A stretch of 64,000 nucleotides of DNA from positions 62,001 to 126,000 of the forward strand of contig NZ_QTJY01000010.1 in assembly GCF_003703975.1 (NCBI RefSeq), read 5' to 3'. A model generated the notes under the pieces. The model saw only the letters and a program-made list of their open reading frames with translations. It was not told where the DNA came from and ran no database searches. Of the stretch, positions 1 to 9,001 are shown in pieces (within the stretch, counting starts at the first letter, position 1; each line of letters opens with the position of its first letter). Source of the stretch: Larkinella soli (GTDB lineage Bacteria; Bacteroidota; Bacteroidia; Cytophagales; Spirosomataceae). Made by a program: the position numbers and the translations under genes.

Positions 1-478
1 CCTCGCCGAGCAGGGCCGGTATTTTCTGGATTGTCTTCATCTCGACCCGGTTGACGCTCATTTCGATGTTCTTGACGTTGTCGTCCTCACGTTTGGTCGA
101 TACGGTAACCTCTTGGAGATCACGGCCCTCCTGTTGAAGCTCCATGTTCAGGTTCTGGTTCTGGCCGGTCAGATCGACCGTCCGGTTCTGTTTGGCGAAA
201 CCGACGTAGGAGAAAACCAGGTTGTAGGTGCCGGCCGGCAGCGTCAGGGCATAAAAACCGTAGGCATTGGTCGTTACGCCGGAGCCGGTTTCCTTGACGA
301 AAACCGAAACGCCGATGAGTCCCTCGCCGTTGGCGGCATCCTTGATGTAGCCGCTGACCGTATATTGGGCTTTGTTTGGGGGAAGACCGGCCGGCGGGGC
401 GGTGTTCTGACTCGTCTGAGCCGTCACGACCGGGGCGGTCCATGAGGCCAGAAGAAAAATAAGTAGGAACTGTTTCAT
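1..478 (-). CDS. TonB-dependent receptor, N-terminal part (cut by window edge)
   Basis: Only the first 159 residues are in the window; the gene continues off the left edge. It starts with a signal peptide (MKQFLLIFLLASW, ending near TAQ). A carboxypeptidase-regulatory-like domain follows at about residues 38-120, with YTVSGYIKDAANGEGL and the GVTTNAYGFYALTLPAGTY strand pattern. The start of a plug domain then shows the MKTIQKIPALLGE segment that in this family precedes the TonB plug. The product would be an outer-membrane active-transport receptor; the substrate cannot be told. No SusD-like partner is visible on this side. Confidence 0.85.
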   Translation of the reverse strand, partial: MKQFLLIFLLASWTAPVVTAQTSQNTAPPAGLPPNKAQYTVSGYIKDAANGEGLIGVSVFVKETGSGVTTNAYGFYALTLPAGTYNLVFSYVGFAKQNRTVDLTGQNQNLNMELQQEGRDLQEVTVSTKREDDNVKNIEMSVNRVEMKTIQKIPALLGE

Positions 479-731
479 AATCAGGCTGGTGGTACTGGAT
501 GATAACTTTTGGTACGTTCTTTTGTTGTACGACAGCAAAGGTCGGCAATGCCCCTATGCCGTAGGACAAAAAAATGACGAACCGTCGGAAACCAGTCCCG
601 AAAGGCACGGCCTGTAGTATGAAACCTACTTTTCCGGGCAGGATGGTGCAAACCCGAAAACATGTAAATCTTTGCCAATAAGCCGCCTGTTTCGGACGTT
701 AAATACCGTGGGCCCCGTTCCGCATTGCCGT

Positions 732-2216
732 ATGAAGAGTTTGCTGACGACATTCCTGACCCTGCTGGTGATCTTTCCCCTGCGCGCGCAGACCCTGACG
801 CCCGAGCAGGCCCGCGAAGACGTGCAGTTCCTGAAAAAGAAGCTCGACCGGCTGCATCCGGGCGTCGGCTATTACCTGTCTCAACCGGACTTCGACCGGC
901 TGTATGATTCCCTGAGCAACCGGCTGACGCAACCGGTCGACTACCAGACTTTTTTTCGGGAGGTTACTCCCCTGATCGCCGGGCTGAAAGACGGCCATAC
1001 CTCGCTGCACCACCGCCGGAACCGGAACAGTAAAAACAACCGGACGCTGCCGTTCTTTCTCCGGCAGGCCGGTGACCGCTATTACATCTCCCACAACCTG
1101 TCGGACGACTCGACGCTCGTCCGCGGAACCGAACTCCTCCGCATCGACGGACAGACGGTGGTCGACCTGCACCGGCTTCTGCAGGACACCGACCGCAGCG
1201 GCTCCGACGGCGACAACCGCACCGGCCGGCGGTTCCGGAGCCTGGCGAATTTTCCCGGCTACTATACCGACTGGTTCGGCTCGCGGGATTCCGTTCTAAT
1301 CACCTACCGTCTGCCGGCCGACACGAGCCAGCGCACCCGCTGGCTCCACTGCGAAACCGGCAGCGTGCTCGAAGCCAACCTGAAAAAGCGGTATCGGAAA
1401 GAGATCAACAGCAGCCCCAACCTTTCGGTGCGGATGGTCGACAGCCTCGACCGGACGGCGGTTCTCCGCATCTCGACCTTCAGCAGTTCGCCGGTCGATC
1501 TGGCGACGGGTAAATTCAGCCGGAGGCTCAAACGGGCCTTCCGGCAGATTCAGGAAAAGGAGGTCCGGAACCTGGTCGTCGATGTGCGGAGCAACGGGGG
1601 CGGGGTCGTGGTGAATGCGGCCCGGCTGCTGCAATACTGGATGCCCGGGCCCTTCCGGGTCATGGAGCGTGAAACCATGAAACACGACGTCCGGCAGGCG
1701 TTCGTCAAGTGGTACAACCCCTTCTCGTGGGCGGTTTTCCCGATTTTCTACAAACCCGATACGACCGGCGGGTACACCGAACGCTTCACGGCCCGCCCCT
1801 ACCGGCCCCGAAAAAAATACCGGTACGACGGCAAACTGTATTTTCTCGTCAACGGCGCTTCGTATTCGGCCACGGCCACCGTGCTGGTTCATACCCTCAA
1901 TGCCGGTCTGGGAACGTTCGTGGGTGAAGCCTGCGGAGGGGCCTACTGGGGGGATTTTGCCGGACAGTTCAAGACCGTCATCCTGCCCAACTCCGGCCTG
2001 CGCGTCACTATTCCGTTGAAGCGGCTGGCTCACGCCGTCGATCCGAAAAACGCCAACGGTTTTACCGTGGAGCCGGATTTTCCGATAGAGCGGACTTACG
2101 ACGACATCCTGGAAGGCCGGGATTACGCCATGCAGTACACCTTCTGGCTCATCAAGCGGGGTAAAGTCGCTTCCCGGGTAGAGAAGAACCTGGTCGGGAC
2201 GGTGGCGACGCCCTGA
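732..2216 (+). CDS. S41 family C-terminal-processing-like peptidase, exported
   Basis: A 494-residue protein. I chose the ATG at 732 because it begins a clean signal peptide (MKSLLTTFLTLLVIFPLRAQ); the frame is open for 60 bases further upstream without signal-peptide character. The N-terminal helical part carries LKDGHTSLHH (about residue 95), typical of the region before the S41 core. The core shows the DVRSNGGG substrate-binding turn (about residue 285) and LVNGASYSAT (about residue 375), where the first Ser is the expected nucleophile. No PDZ domain is obvious, so it resembles the tail-specific-like, PDZ-less S41 proteins of Bacteroidota rather than classic CtpA. Probably periplasmic or extracellular; substrate unknown. 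Confidence 0.85.
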   Translation: MKSLLTTFLTLLVIFPLRAQTLTPEQAREDVQFLKKKLDRLHPGVGYYLSQPDFDRLYDSLSNRLTQPVDYQTFFREVTPLIAGLKDGHTSLHHRRNRNSKNNRTLPFFLRQAGDRYYISHNLSDDSTLVRGTELLRIDGQTVVDLHRLLQDTDRSGSDGDNRTGRRFRSLANFPGYYTDWFGSRDSVLITYRLPADTSQRTRWLHCETGSVLEANLKKRYRKEINSSPNLSVRMVDSLDRTAVLRISTFSSSPVDLATGKFSRRLKRAFRQIQEKEVRNLVVDVRSNGGGVVVNAARLLQYWMPGPFRVMERETMKHDVRQAFVKWYNPFSWAVFPIFYKPDTTGGYTERFTARPYRPRKKYRYDGKLYFLVNGASYSATATVLVHTLNAGLGTFVGEACGGAYWGDFAGQFKTVILPNSGLRVTIPLKRLAHAVDPKNANGFTVEPDFPIERTYDDILEGRDYAMQYTFWLIKRGKVASRVEKNLVGTVATP

Positions 2217-2278
2217 GCGTATGGCCCAACAGTTCGGCGGGTTTGGTAGTTAACTCTTCGGTACTGAACTCTTTCCAT

Positions 2279-3394
2279 ATGAGTGAACACAAGGAATTAG
2301 GACTGGGGGTGATCGGTTTCGGCGGCTTCGGCCTGTTTGCCACCCAGCACTTCATGCAGGTTCCCCACATGAAACTGATCGGTATCGCCGGTTCGCACCG
2401 CGACGAGGCCACCCGGGCCGCGAATCGCTTCGGAGCCGTTCACTACGACACCATCGACGAACTCCTCGCCCAGCCCGGCCTCGATATCGTTTATATCGCC
2501 ACCCCGCCCTTTCTGCACTACGAACAGTCGATGCAGGCGCTTCGGGCGGGCAAGCACGTCATCTGCGAAAAGCCGCTGGCGATGAACGAGGAGCAGGGCC
2601 GTGAGATGGTCGGCTACGCCGAAAGCCGGGGCCTGCTCATGATCACCAACCTCATGCAGCGCTACAACCCCATGTATGAACGCATCCGGACGCTGGTCGA
2701 CAGGAAGATTCTGGGCGAGTTTCTGCACGGTTATTTCGAAAATTATGCGTCCGACGAGGGGCTGTCTCCGCAGCACTGGTTCTGGGACCGCGGCAGGAGT
2801 GGCGGTATTTTCATCGAACACGGCGTCCACTTCTTTGACCTGTTCGCGGGCTGGCTCGGCGAAGGACGGGTGGAGTCGGCGCAGGTCTGCGTGCGGGAAG
2901 GGTCAGGCGTCGAAGAGCAGGTCAACGCGACGGTCCGGTACGGCGATGCGCTCGTCAATTTTTACCACGGCTTCACGCAGCCGGGGCGTATGGACCGCCA
3001 GGAGATGCGGCTTCTGTTCGAGAAGGGAGACGTGACGCTGCACGAGTGGGTGCCGACGCGGGCGGTGGTCCGGGCGCTGGTCGACGAGACGGCTACGCGG
3101 GAACTGATGGATCTGTTTCCGGGGGCGCGGCTGGACGTCACGGCCAATTACGGCGGCAGCGGGAGGGCGGTGCGCGGGCGGTTCAAGGCGTTCGACGTCT
3201 ACCAGAACATCCGGCTTTCGTACGGTTTCGACGAGGAAAAGATGCACCTTTACGGCGACCTCCTCCGGCTCATGTTCCGCGAACAGACCACGGCGATCCG
3301 ATACCCCGGCACGCACCGCAAAATCACGGAACAAAATGGCCTGACCTCCCTGCTGACGGCCGTCGAAGCCGACCGGCTGGCGCACCGAAAGTGA
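2279..3394 (+). CDS. Gfo/Idh/MocA family NAD(P)-dependent oxidoreductase
   Basis: A 371-residue cytoplasmic protein. The N-terminal Rossmann fold shows LGVIGFGGFG (residues 8-17), and the family's EKPLAMN motif (about residue 98) holds the conserved Lys of the active site. The C-terminal half is the usual open-face beta-sheet domain, with the catalytic His region at IFIEHGVHFFD. The ATG at 2279 is preferred because it sits 12 codons inside a longer frame and directly precedes the Rossmann strand. These enzymes oxidise or reduce sugars, inositols or related carbonyls; the substrate is not decided by sequence alone. It lies 62 bases after the S41 gene on the same strand. Confidence 0.85.
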   Translation: MSEHKELGLGVIGFGGFGLFATQHFMQVPHMKLIGIAGSHRDEATRAANRFGAVHYDTIDELLAQPGLDIVYIATPPFLHYEQSMQALRAGKHVICEKPLAMNEEQGREMVGYAESRGLLMITNLMQRYNPMYERIRTLVDRKILGEFLHGYFENYASDEGLSPQHWFWDRGRSGGIFIEHGVHFFDLFAGWLGEGRVESAQVCVREGSGVEEQVNATVRYGDALVNFYHGFTQPGRMDRQEMRLLFEKGDVTLHEWVPTRAVVRALVDETATRELMDLFPGARLDVTANYGGSGRAVRGRFKAFDVYQNIRLSYGFDEEKMHLYGDLLRLMFREQTTAIRYPGTHRKITEQNGLTSLLTAVEADRLAHRK

Positions 3395-3397
3395 ACC

Positions 3398-3661
3398 TCA
3401 ACCTAAGCGGCTGTTCAATTCTACCAGGTCGGATACACTTTCCAGATAAAGAGTATTTGGCCCCAGATCGATGTCATTGGGCCACCAGACCCCTCCGTTA
3501 CCGGATTTCACCCTATTGAACAAGTTTCCATCCTTCAATTCACTGAAAATACCAAAAGAGAGGTAAGGCTTCACGTTAAAAAAACGCTTCTCCTGATTCG
3601 TGAAATGCAGTTCCAGGCAGTAATCAGGCAAGGGAACGACCGAAACCACTCGTGGATTCAT
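3398..3661 (-). CDS. DUF2442 domain protein, intact
   Basis: An 87-residue protein matching the DUF2442 pattern: PRVVSVVPLPDYCLELHFTN at the start, then FFNVKPYLSFGIFSELKD and GVWWPNDIDLGPNTLY. In many genomes DUF2442 follows a DUF4160 gene, and the pair is suspected to act as a toxin-antitoxin-like module, though that role is not established. Here the DUF4160 remnant at 3669-3815 lies just upstream with a 7-base gap, so this gene appears to be the surviving member of its pair. It converges with the oxidoreductase gene, with 3 bases between the stops. Confidence 0.8.
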   Translation of the reverse strand: MNPRVVSVVPLPDYCLELHFTNQEKRFFNVKPYLSFGIFSELKDGNLFNRVKSGNGGVWWPNDIDLGPNTLYLESVSDLVELNSRLG

Positions 3662-3668
3662 AGTCAGT

Positions 3669-3815
3669 TCATTTTAAAGGGTCAATCGGGAATAATCATC
3701 GCAAAAACCGCTTCGTCATCCCAAAACGCACATGAAAATGAGGTAGTTTGTGCTGCTAATTATCAAAGTAATACATCGTAATAATAAGCCCATAAAACAT
3801 AGAAATTACCGGCAT
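3669..3815 (-). pseudogene. DUF4160 pseudogene (stops plus internal deletion)
   Basis: One frame runs from an ATG at 3815 and translates as MPVISMFYGLIITMYYFDN, stop, QHKLPHFHVRFGMTKRFLR, stop, LFPIDPLK, stop. The start, the PHFHV core and the IDPLK tail are typical of DUF4160, which is normally about 80-90 residues; only about 47 codons remain. It therefore has a TAG at codon 20, an internal TGA, and loss of roughly 40 central codons (the last is inference from the family length). All remaining pieces stay in a single frame. It directly precedes an intact DUF2442 gene. Confidence 0.75.
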
Positions 3816-3827
3816 TCCGAATAGTGC

Positions 3828-4046
3828 TTAGGCTGCTGATTTCGGGAAACTAAGCGACTGAAAATTGCTTTTGATTTCTTCCATCAACAACCCACGCCGG
3901 CTCAAGTCGGCATCTAAAGCCGGCCAATGAATACCGGAGTCCGATAATTCATACTCGGTCAGTTGGTCGTCGGCAGCATTGTTCAGGAGTGCATAACTGG
4001 AGAGCAGACGGCTGATAATCCGGCGATTATTGAGAATGACGATCAT
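3828..4046 (-). CDS. DUF2442 domain protein, possibly start-damaged
   Basis: The 72 residues from the ATG at 4046 include the DUF2442 signature around YELSDSGIHWPALDADLSRRGLL. Homology-like sequence continues upstream in frame to about 4178 (VSSRLATFLETDPSLTVEG ... GLRISRFAYFRDLDL), but this stretch has no ATG, GTG or TTG start. A stop lies at 4179-4181, followed by a GTA where a GTG start could once have been. The gene may therefore have lost its original start and be either shortened or silent. It follows the broken DUF4160 gene at 4171-4407 and precedes the second module by 12 bases. Confidence 0.6.
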   Translation of the reverse strand: MIVILNNRRIISRLLSSYALLNNAADDQLTEYELSDSGIHWPALDADLSRRGLLMEEIKSNFQSLSFPKSAA

Positions 4047-4170
4047 CAGGTCCAGGTCACGGAAATAAGCAAACCGGCTGATTCGCAGGCCCTCTCTGCG
4101 AATCAGCTCATCAATTTCATCTCCCTCAACCGTAAGCGAAGGATCGGTTTCGAGAAAAGTGGCCAGGCGG

Positions 4171-4407
4171 CTACTTACCTAAGGTCGCGATCCAGGCGGA
4201 TAAGAGGGTGTCATAATGCTCGATGATTAAATCCACAATTTCCCTGATTTCGTTTTTCTTAGAGCCTTTGCTGAAGGTCATGTCGATGTGCGGAACCAGT
4301 ACAAACCGGGCTTCGCATTCGGCTTAGGCCACCTGAACATGAATCGGCTCATGTTTATTCATATAAAAGAAAAAACGGTAACCTCTGATAAACAGAACGG
4401 TGGGCAT
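4171..4407 (-). pseudogene. DUF4160 gene with in-frame stop
   Basis: From the ATG at 4407 the frame reads MPTVLFIRGYRFFFYMNKHE then PIHVQVA, then TAA at 4324-4326 (codon 28). It then continues uninterrupted with AECEARFVLVPHIDMTFSKG and IREIVDLIIEHYDTLLSAWI to a natural stop at 4171. The start and the HEPIHV motif are typical of DUF4160, and the total of 78 codons is the expected length, so a single nonsense change seems to have inactivated an otherwise complete gene. It is the first gene of the upstream DUF4160-DUF2442 module. Confidence 0.8.
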
Positions 4408-4437
4408 CCTCAAAATTAGAATTTCCCGGAGGAAATC

Positions 4438-7365
4438 TTACACCTTCCCCTTCAAAAACTCGGCCGTGTAGTTTTCGCCCTCGGGCAGCCGCACCAGTTC
4501 TTCCGGGGTGCCGGTGAAGGTGACGTAGCCGCCGGCGTCCCCGCCCTCGGGGCCCAGGTCGATGATGTAGTCGGCGGATTTGATGACCTCGGTATTGTGT
4601 TCGATGATGATGACCGAATCTCCCTGATCGACCAGCGCATTGATGGCTTTCAGCAGTTTGCGGATGTCGTGGAAGTGCAGACCCGTCGTCGGTTCGTCGA
4701 AGATGAACAGGGTGCTGCCCTTGTTGGCGTTGCCTTTGCCGAGGAACGACGCCAGCTTGACGCGCTGGGCCTCCCCGCCCGACAGCGTGTTCGACGACTG
4801 GCCGAGCGTGATGTACCCCAGGCCCACCTCCTGCAGCGGCAGCAGCTTCTCCACCATCTTCTGCTCGGCTTTTTTGAAGAACCCGATGGACTCGTCGACG
4901 GTCATTTCCAGGATGTCGGAGACGTTTTTGCCTTCGAGGGTCACTTCCAGCACCTCCTGCTTGAAGCGTTTGCCGTTACAGCCTTCGCATTTCAGGAAGA
5001 TGTCGGCCATGAACTGCATCTCGATCTTGACCTCGCCTTCGCCCTGGCACACCTCGCAGCGGCCGCCGTCGACGTTGAACGAGAAGTGCGACGGTTTGTA
5101 CCCCCTCGCCTTCGCCACCGGCTGCTCGGCCATGACCTGACGGAGGTAATCATACGCCTTGATGTAGGTCACGGGGTTGGAGCGCGACGATTTACCGATC
5201 GGGTTCTGGTCGATCATCTCGACGGCCGAAACCCGGTCGAGGCTGCCGCCGAGGCTGTCGTGTTTGCCGGCCTCCTCGGAGCCGTCGCCTTTCAGCCGCA
5301 TCAGGCCGGGATAAAGCACCTTCCGGATCAGGGTCGACTTACCGGAGCCGCTGACACCGGTCACGACGGTGAGCGTGTTCAGCGGGAACCGTACGTCCAC
5401 GTCTTTCAGGTTATTCTCCCGGGCGCCGTTCACCTCGATCCAGTGGGTGGCTTTCCGGCGAAACCGGGGCACCGGCACCTGCTCTTTTCCGGTCAGAAAA
5501 TCGATGGTATAGGAATGCAGCCCCGATTCGAAGCTGTCGGCGTCGCCATTCAGGGAGGGGCGGGCGGACAGGCCGAGCCGGCTGATTTCGTCCCAGGTTC
5601 CCTGAAAAACCAGATGGCCGCCGTTGACGCCGGCATCCGGCCCGATGTCGATCAGTTGGTCGGCCGCGCGCATCACCTCCTCCTCGTGTTCGACGACGAT
5701 GACGGTGTTGCCCAGATCGCGCAGCAGTTCCAGCACGCCGACCAGCCGGCGGGTGTCCCGCGGGTGCAGGCCGATGCTCGGTTCGTCGAGGATGTACATC
5801 GATCCCACGAGGGCGCTGCCGAGCGAGGTCGCCAGCTTAATACGCTGGTATTCACCGCCGGATAGCGAACTGGTCAGTCGGTTGAGTGTCAGGTAGCCCA
5901 GGCCGACTCGCTCCATGTAGTCGAGCCGGTTGCGGATTTCGGTCAGCAGCCGTTTACCGACTTCCTGCTGATGCGGGGCCAGTTCGAGATTCCGGAAAAA
6001 AGCCGCCGATTCGGTGATCGGCATCAGCACGATATCGGTGATGGATTTACCTTTGGTAGGGATGCCGTCGATCAGGACATAGCTGGCATCCCGGCGCAGC
6101 CGCGATCCCCGGCACTCGGGGCAGGTGGTTTTGCCCCGGTAGCGCGAGAGCATCACCCGGTATTGCACCTTGAAGGTCTGGCTCTCGACAAAATCGAAAA
6201 AGCCGTTCAGACCGGTAAAATATTGGTTTCCGGTCCAGAGCGTGTCTTTCTGCTGCTGGGTCAGGTCTTTATAGGGGCGATGAATCGGGAAGTCGAAGCG
6301 GATGCCGTTTTTCAGCAGCGGTTTCAGAAACTCCTCGCTCATTTTTTCACTCCGCCAGGGCGCGATGGCCCCCTCGAACACGGAGAGATTCTTATCCGGG
6401 ATGACCAGATCCGGGTCGATGCCCAGCACCTTGCCGAAGCCGTCGCACCGGCGGCAGGCGCCGTAGGGGTTGTTGAAGGTAAAAAGGTTGACGCTCGGCT
6501 CCTCGAAGACGATGCCGTCCAGTTCGAACTTGTCCGAAAACGTGCGGGACTCCTTCCCGATCACGTCCACGCGGCAGATGCCCTCGCCCTCGTTGAAGGC
6601 GGTCTGCACCGAATCCGAAAACCGGTACTGGTTGTCTTCGTCACCGTGCTGCACGCTGCCCCGGTCAATCAGGATTTCGAGGTCGCCGGTTTCCTGCTGA
6701 ATGGCCGCCGTACGGTCCCGGTCTTCCAGCAGTTCTTCGATGAACAGGACCTGTCCGTCGGCCACGATCCGGGTGTAGCCTTTCTGGAGCAGAATTTTCA
6801 GCTCGTCGGACAGTGTGCGGCCGTCGCGGATATGGAGCGGAGCCATGATCAGCACCCGCTGGCCGTCTTCGTAGGTATACAGAAAATCGACCACATCCGT
6901 CACCGTATCTTTCCGTACCTCCCGGCCCGAAACCGGCGAGTAGGTGACCCCGGTGCGGGCAAAGAGAAGTTTAAGGTAATCGTAAATTTCGGTGGTGGTT
7001 CCAACCGTCGAGCGGGGGTTGCGGGTCGTTACTTTCTGTTCGATGGCAATGGCCGGCGACACGCCCTTGATGTAATCAACTTCGGGTTTTTCCATCCGCC
7101 CCAGAAACTGGCGGGCGTAGCTGCTGAGGCTCTCGACATACATCCGCTGCCCTTCGGCAAACAGCGTATCGAAGGCCAGGGACGACTTGCCCGATCCGGA
7201 AAGACCGGTGATCACCACCAGTTTGTTGCGGGGAATGGCCACGTCGACGCTTTTCAGGTTATGCACCCGGGCGCCTTTGATAATGATATATTCTTTGGGG
7301 TCAAGGCGTTCAACGTCAGGCGACTGAAAAGTACCGTCAACAGGCGGGCTTACGGATAAATTCAT
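4438..7365 (-). CDS. uvrA: Excinuclease ABC subunit UvrA
   Basis: A full-length 975-residue UvrA, the damage-recognition ATPase of nucleotide excision repair, acting with UvrB and UvrC. Visible are Walker A of the first ABC half (GLSGSGKS, residues 54-61) and the UvrB-binding region after [13 protein letters not shown]. There are Cys pairs at CRRCDGFG and CPECRGSR, and a first signature [11 protein letters not shown] with its [11 protein letters not shown] Walker B. The second Walker A is GVSGSGKS (residues 670-677). The zinc module is built from CEVCQGEGE and CEGCNGKR, and the second signature is [11 protein letters not shown] with [11 protein letters not shown]. All key motifs are intact. 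Cytophagales often have two uvrA copies; which one this is cannot be told here. It is divergent from the MgtC-like gene across 80 bases. Confidence 0.97.
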   Translation of the reverse strand: MNLSVSPPVDGTFQSPDVERLDPKEYIIIKGARVHNLKSVDVAIPRNKLVVITGLSGSGKSSLAFDTLFAEGQRMYVESLSSYARQFLGRMEKPEVDYIKGVSPAIAIEQKVTTRNPRSTVGTTTEIYDYLKLLFARTGVTYSPVSGREVRKDTVTDVVDFLYTYEDGQRVLIMAPLHIRDGRTLSDELKILLQKGYTRIVADGQVLFIEELLEDRDRTAAIQQETGDLEILIDRGSVQHGDEDNQYRFSDSVQTAFNEGEGICRVDVIGKESRTFSDKFELDGIVFEEPSVNLFTFNNPYGACRRCDGFGKVLGIDPDLVIPDKNLSVFEGAIAPWRSEKMSEEFLKPLLKNGIRFDFPIHRPYKDLTQQQKDTLWTGNQYFTGLNGFFDFVESQTFKVQYRVMLSRYRGKTTCPECRGSRLRRDASYVLIDGIPTKGKSITDIVLMPITESAAFFRNLELAPHQQEVGKRLLTEIRNRLDYMERVGLGYLTLNRLTSSLSGGEYQRIKLATSLGSALVGSMYILDEPSIGLHPRDTRRLVGVLELLRDLGNTVIVVEHEEEVMRAADQLIDIGPDAGVNGGHLVFQGTWDEISRLGLSARPSLNGDADSFESGLHSYTIDFLTGKEQVPVPRFRRKATHWIEVNGARENNLKDVDVRFPLNTLTVVTGVSGSGKSTLIRKVLYPGLMRLKGDGSEEAGKHDSLGGSLDRVSAVEMIDQNPIGKSSRSNPVTYIKAYDYLRQVMAEQPVAKARGYKPSHFSFNVDGGRCEVCQGEGEVKIEMQFMADIFLKCEGCNGKRFKQEVLEVTLEGKNVSDILEMTVDESIGFFKKAEQKMVEKLLPLQEVGLGYITLGQSSNTLSGGEAQRVKLASFLGKGNANKGSTLFIFDEPTTGLHFHDIRKLLKAINALVDQGDSVIIIEHNTEVIKSADYIIDLGPEGGDAGGYVTFTGTPEELVRLPEGENYTAEFLKGKV

Positions 7366-7386
7366 TCTGTAAATTTAGCAAAACTC

Positions 7387-7394
7387 TATCTTTG
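7387..7394 (+). promoter_or_regulatory. Candidate -7 box for the MgtC-like gene
   Basis: TATCTTTG matches the Bacteroidota TAnnTTTG -7 consensus and lies 51 bases before the MgtC-like start in the short uvrA/mgtC divergent spacer. No clear -33 element was fixed. The assignment is pattern-based. Confidence 0.4.
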
Positions 7395-7445
7395 GGCTAA
7401 CGGTTTTTTACGTATTATGGTTTCCACCGGCATCCGGAGATTTAC

Positions 7446-8072
7446 ATGGAGTTCGTCGAAAAAGAAGAAGTCATAAAATTATTCCTGGCGATGCTGCTGG
7501 GCGGTCTGGTCGGTGCCGAACGGGAGTATCGCAGCAAATCGGCCGGTCTGCGGACCACCATCCTGATCTGCGTCGGTTCGGCGGCTTTCACGATGGTATC
7601 CGTCCGACTGGGCGATGACCGCATTGCGGCCAACATCGTCAACGGCATCGGTTTTCTCGGGGCGGGAATCATCTACCGGCAGGAAGCCAGCGTCAAGGGC
7701 CTGACCACAGCCGCCACCATCTGGGCGGTGGCGGCCCTCGGCATGGCCATCGGCGGTGGCTATTACGACATTGCCATCATCTGTTTTGCAGCTATCTTCG
7801 CCACTTTATTGCTGCTGACGGGGATCTCCCATCGCATCGGCCGGATCAACCAGACCCGGCAATACCGCATCGTCACGCAGTTTAAAAACAAAACTCTGAA
7901 CCATTACGAAAAGCAGTTTGAAGACTGCGGGCTGGTGGCGCAGCGGGATTCACAGCAGCGGATCGGCACCGACATCATCGGAAAATGGAAGGTTACGGGG
8001 CCGGAAAAAGCCCACGAAAAATGCATCAAACGACTGCTGAACGATTCGGAAGTAAAGGAGGTTGAGTTTTAA
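7446..8072 (+). CDS. MgtC/SapB family membrane protein
   Basis: A 208-residue protein. The N-terminal 120 residues form the MgtC membrane domain: GGLVGAEREYRSKSAGLRT (about residues 19-37), ICVGSAAFTMVS, then NGIGFLGAGIIYRQ and KGLTTAATIWAVAALGMA. Four to five membrane helices are evident. The C-terminal 75 residues look like a soluble ACT-like tail (YRIVTQFKNKTLNHYEKQFEDCG). Family members are linked to Mg2+ limitation, membrane potential and inhibition of ATP synthase in pathogens. In free-living Bacteroidota the role is unclear, and nothing adjacent is Mg-related. Confidence 0.85.
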   Translation: MEFVEKEEVIKLFLAMLLGGLVGAEREYRSKSAGLRTTILICVGSAAFTMVSVRLGDDRIAANIVNGIGFLGAGIIYRQEASVKGLTTAATIWAVAALGMAIGGGYYDIAIICFAAIFATLLLLTGISHRIGRINQTRQYRIVTQFKNKTLNHYEKQFEDCGLVAQRDSQQRIGTDIIGKWKVTGPEKAHEKCIKRLLNDSEVKEVEF

Positions 8073-8147
8073 GCGGCCGGAATACTTCCGGAACGTTCTT
8101 GTTCGTTAACATACTGATTCCTATTTTTCTGTTCATTAATCAACTCT

Positions 8148-8768
8148 ATGAACCTCATACAGAAAGGCTTATTGGCCCTCATGCTGGTAAGCAGCAGTGT
8201 TGCCTTCGGGCAGATTACCGAAGATCCGGAAGAACGCCGGGACCAGGGCAAGGACCCGCTGAAAACCCGGACGCCGGAAGGCCGGCCCCTGCCGTTCGGC
8301 CAGCGGCTGCGGTTCGGGGGCGGCATCAGCGGCATCCGGATCGGCAACCCGTTCAGCATCGGGGTTTCACCGGTGATCGCCTATCAGGCCTCGGAACGCG
8401 CCATCCTGGGCGTGGGTGCCAATTATGTGTATTACCGTCAGAAAGCGCCCTATTACCCAGCGACCTCCAACCAGTTCGGCGGCCGCGCCTTCGGGATGTA
8501 TGAAGTCGTACCGTCGCTGGTTCCGAATTTGTACCTCCACGGGGAAGTGGAAAACACCAGCATTCAGGTGATCGACCAGAACACGGGCAGCCGGTCGGCC
8601 CGGAGCGGGGTCACGGCCCCGCTGGTGGGGTTGACCTATATGCAGCCCATTTCCCGGCGCTTCGGCATCAACCTGACCGCGCTTTACAACCTGAATTACA
8701 ACGCCAACCCGAGCCTGTCGTCCTATGTGTACGGCAGTCCGTGGGTGATTCGAATTTCATTCTTCTAA
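8148..8768 (+). CDS. Predicted outer-membrane beta-barrel protein
   Basis: A 206-residue protein with a signal peptide (MNLIQKGLLALMLVSSSVAFGQ). A charged linker with EDPEERRDQGKDPLKTRTPEG precedes a run of alternating strands rich in Gly, Tyr and Asn (GVGANYVYYRQ, NLTALYNLNYNAN). The chain ends in SFF, the C-terminal aromatic typical of assembled barrels. No known family was recognised. It stands alone between the MgtC-like gene and an inverted repeat. Confidence 0.65.
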   Translation: MNLIQKGLLALMLVSSSVAFGQITEDPEERRDQGKDPLKTRTPEGRPLPFGQRLRFGGGISGIRIGNPFSIGVSPVIAYQASERAILGVGANYVYYRQKAPYYPATSNQFGGRAFGMYEVVPSLVPNLYLHGEVENTSIQVIDQNTGSRSARSGVTAPLVGLTYMQPISRRFGINLTALYNLNYNANPSLSSYVYGSPWVIRISFF

Positions 8769-8881
8769 TGATAGAATTGTTGAGTTGTTGAATGACGGTT
8801 CGCCGTTGCGATTGAATAATGCTCCGCAGTGCTAAGAATGGCAGCGCATCAATCATTCAACAACTCTATCATTCAACAATT
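8768..8881. repeat. Intergenic inverted repeat of the TTGTTGAATGA type
   Basis: The left arm (8768-8796) reads AATGATAGAATTGTTGAGTT then GTTGAATGA. The right arm (8853-8881), reverse-complemented, reads AATTGTTGAATGATAGAGTT then GTTGAATGA. Both arms are built from the same short units GAATGATAGA and TTGTTGA in tandem, separated by 56 bases. The element immediately follows a stop codon. It could be a small non-autonomous repeat or an extended 3' hairpin; no coding potential was seen. Confidence 0.6.
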
Positions 8882-9001
8882 TCTCTCTCCCGTCAGCATT
8901 CGGTTCAAGATGAGCGCCGGTTGCCGTTTTTCCGAGTAACCGGATACCGTTTTTATGGTTTATAACCGTACGGCGAAACAACGCCATCTGAAACGAAAGA
9001 C

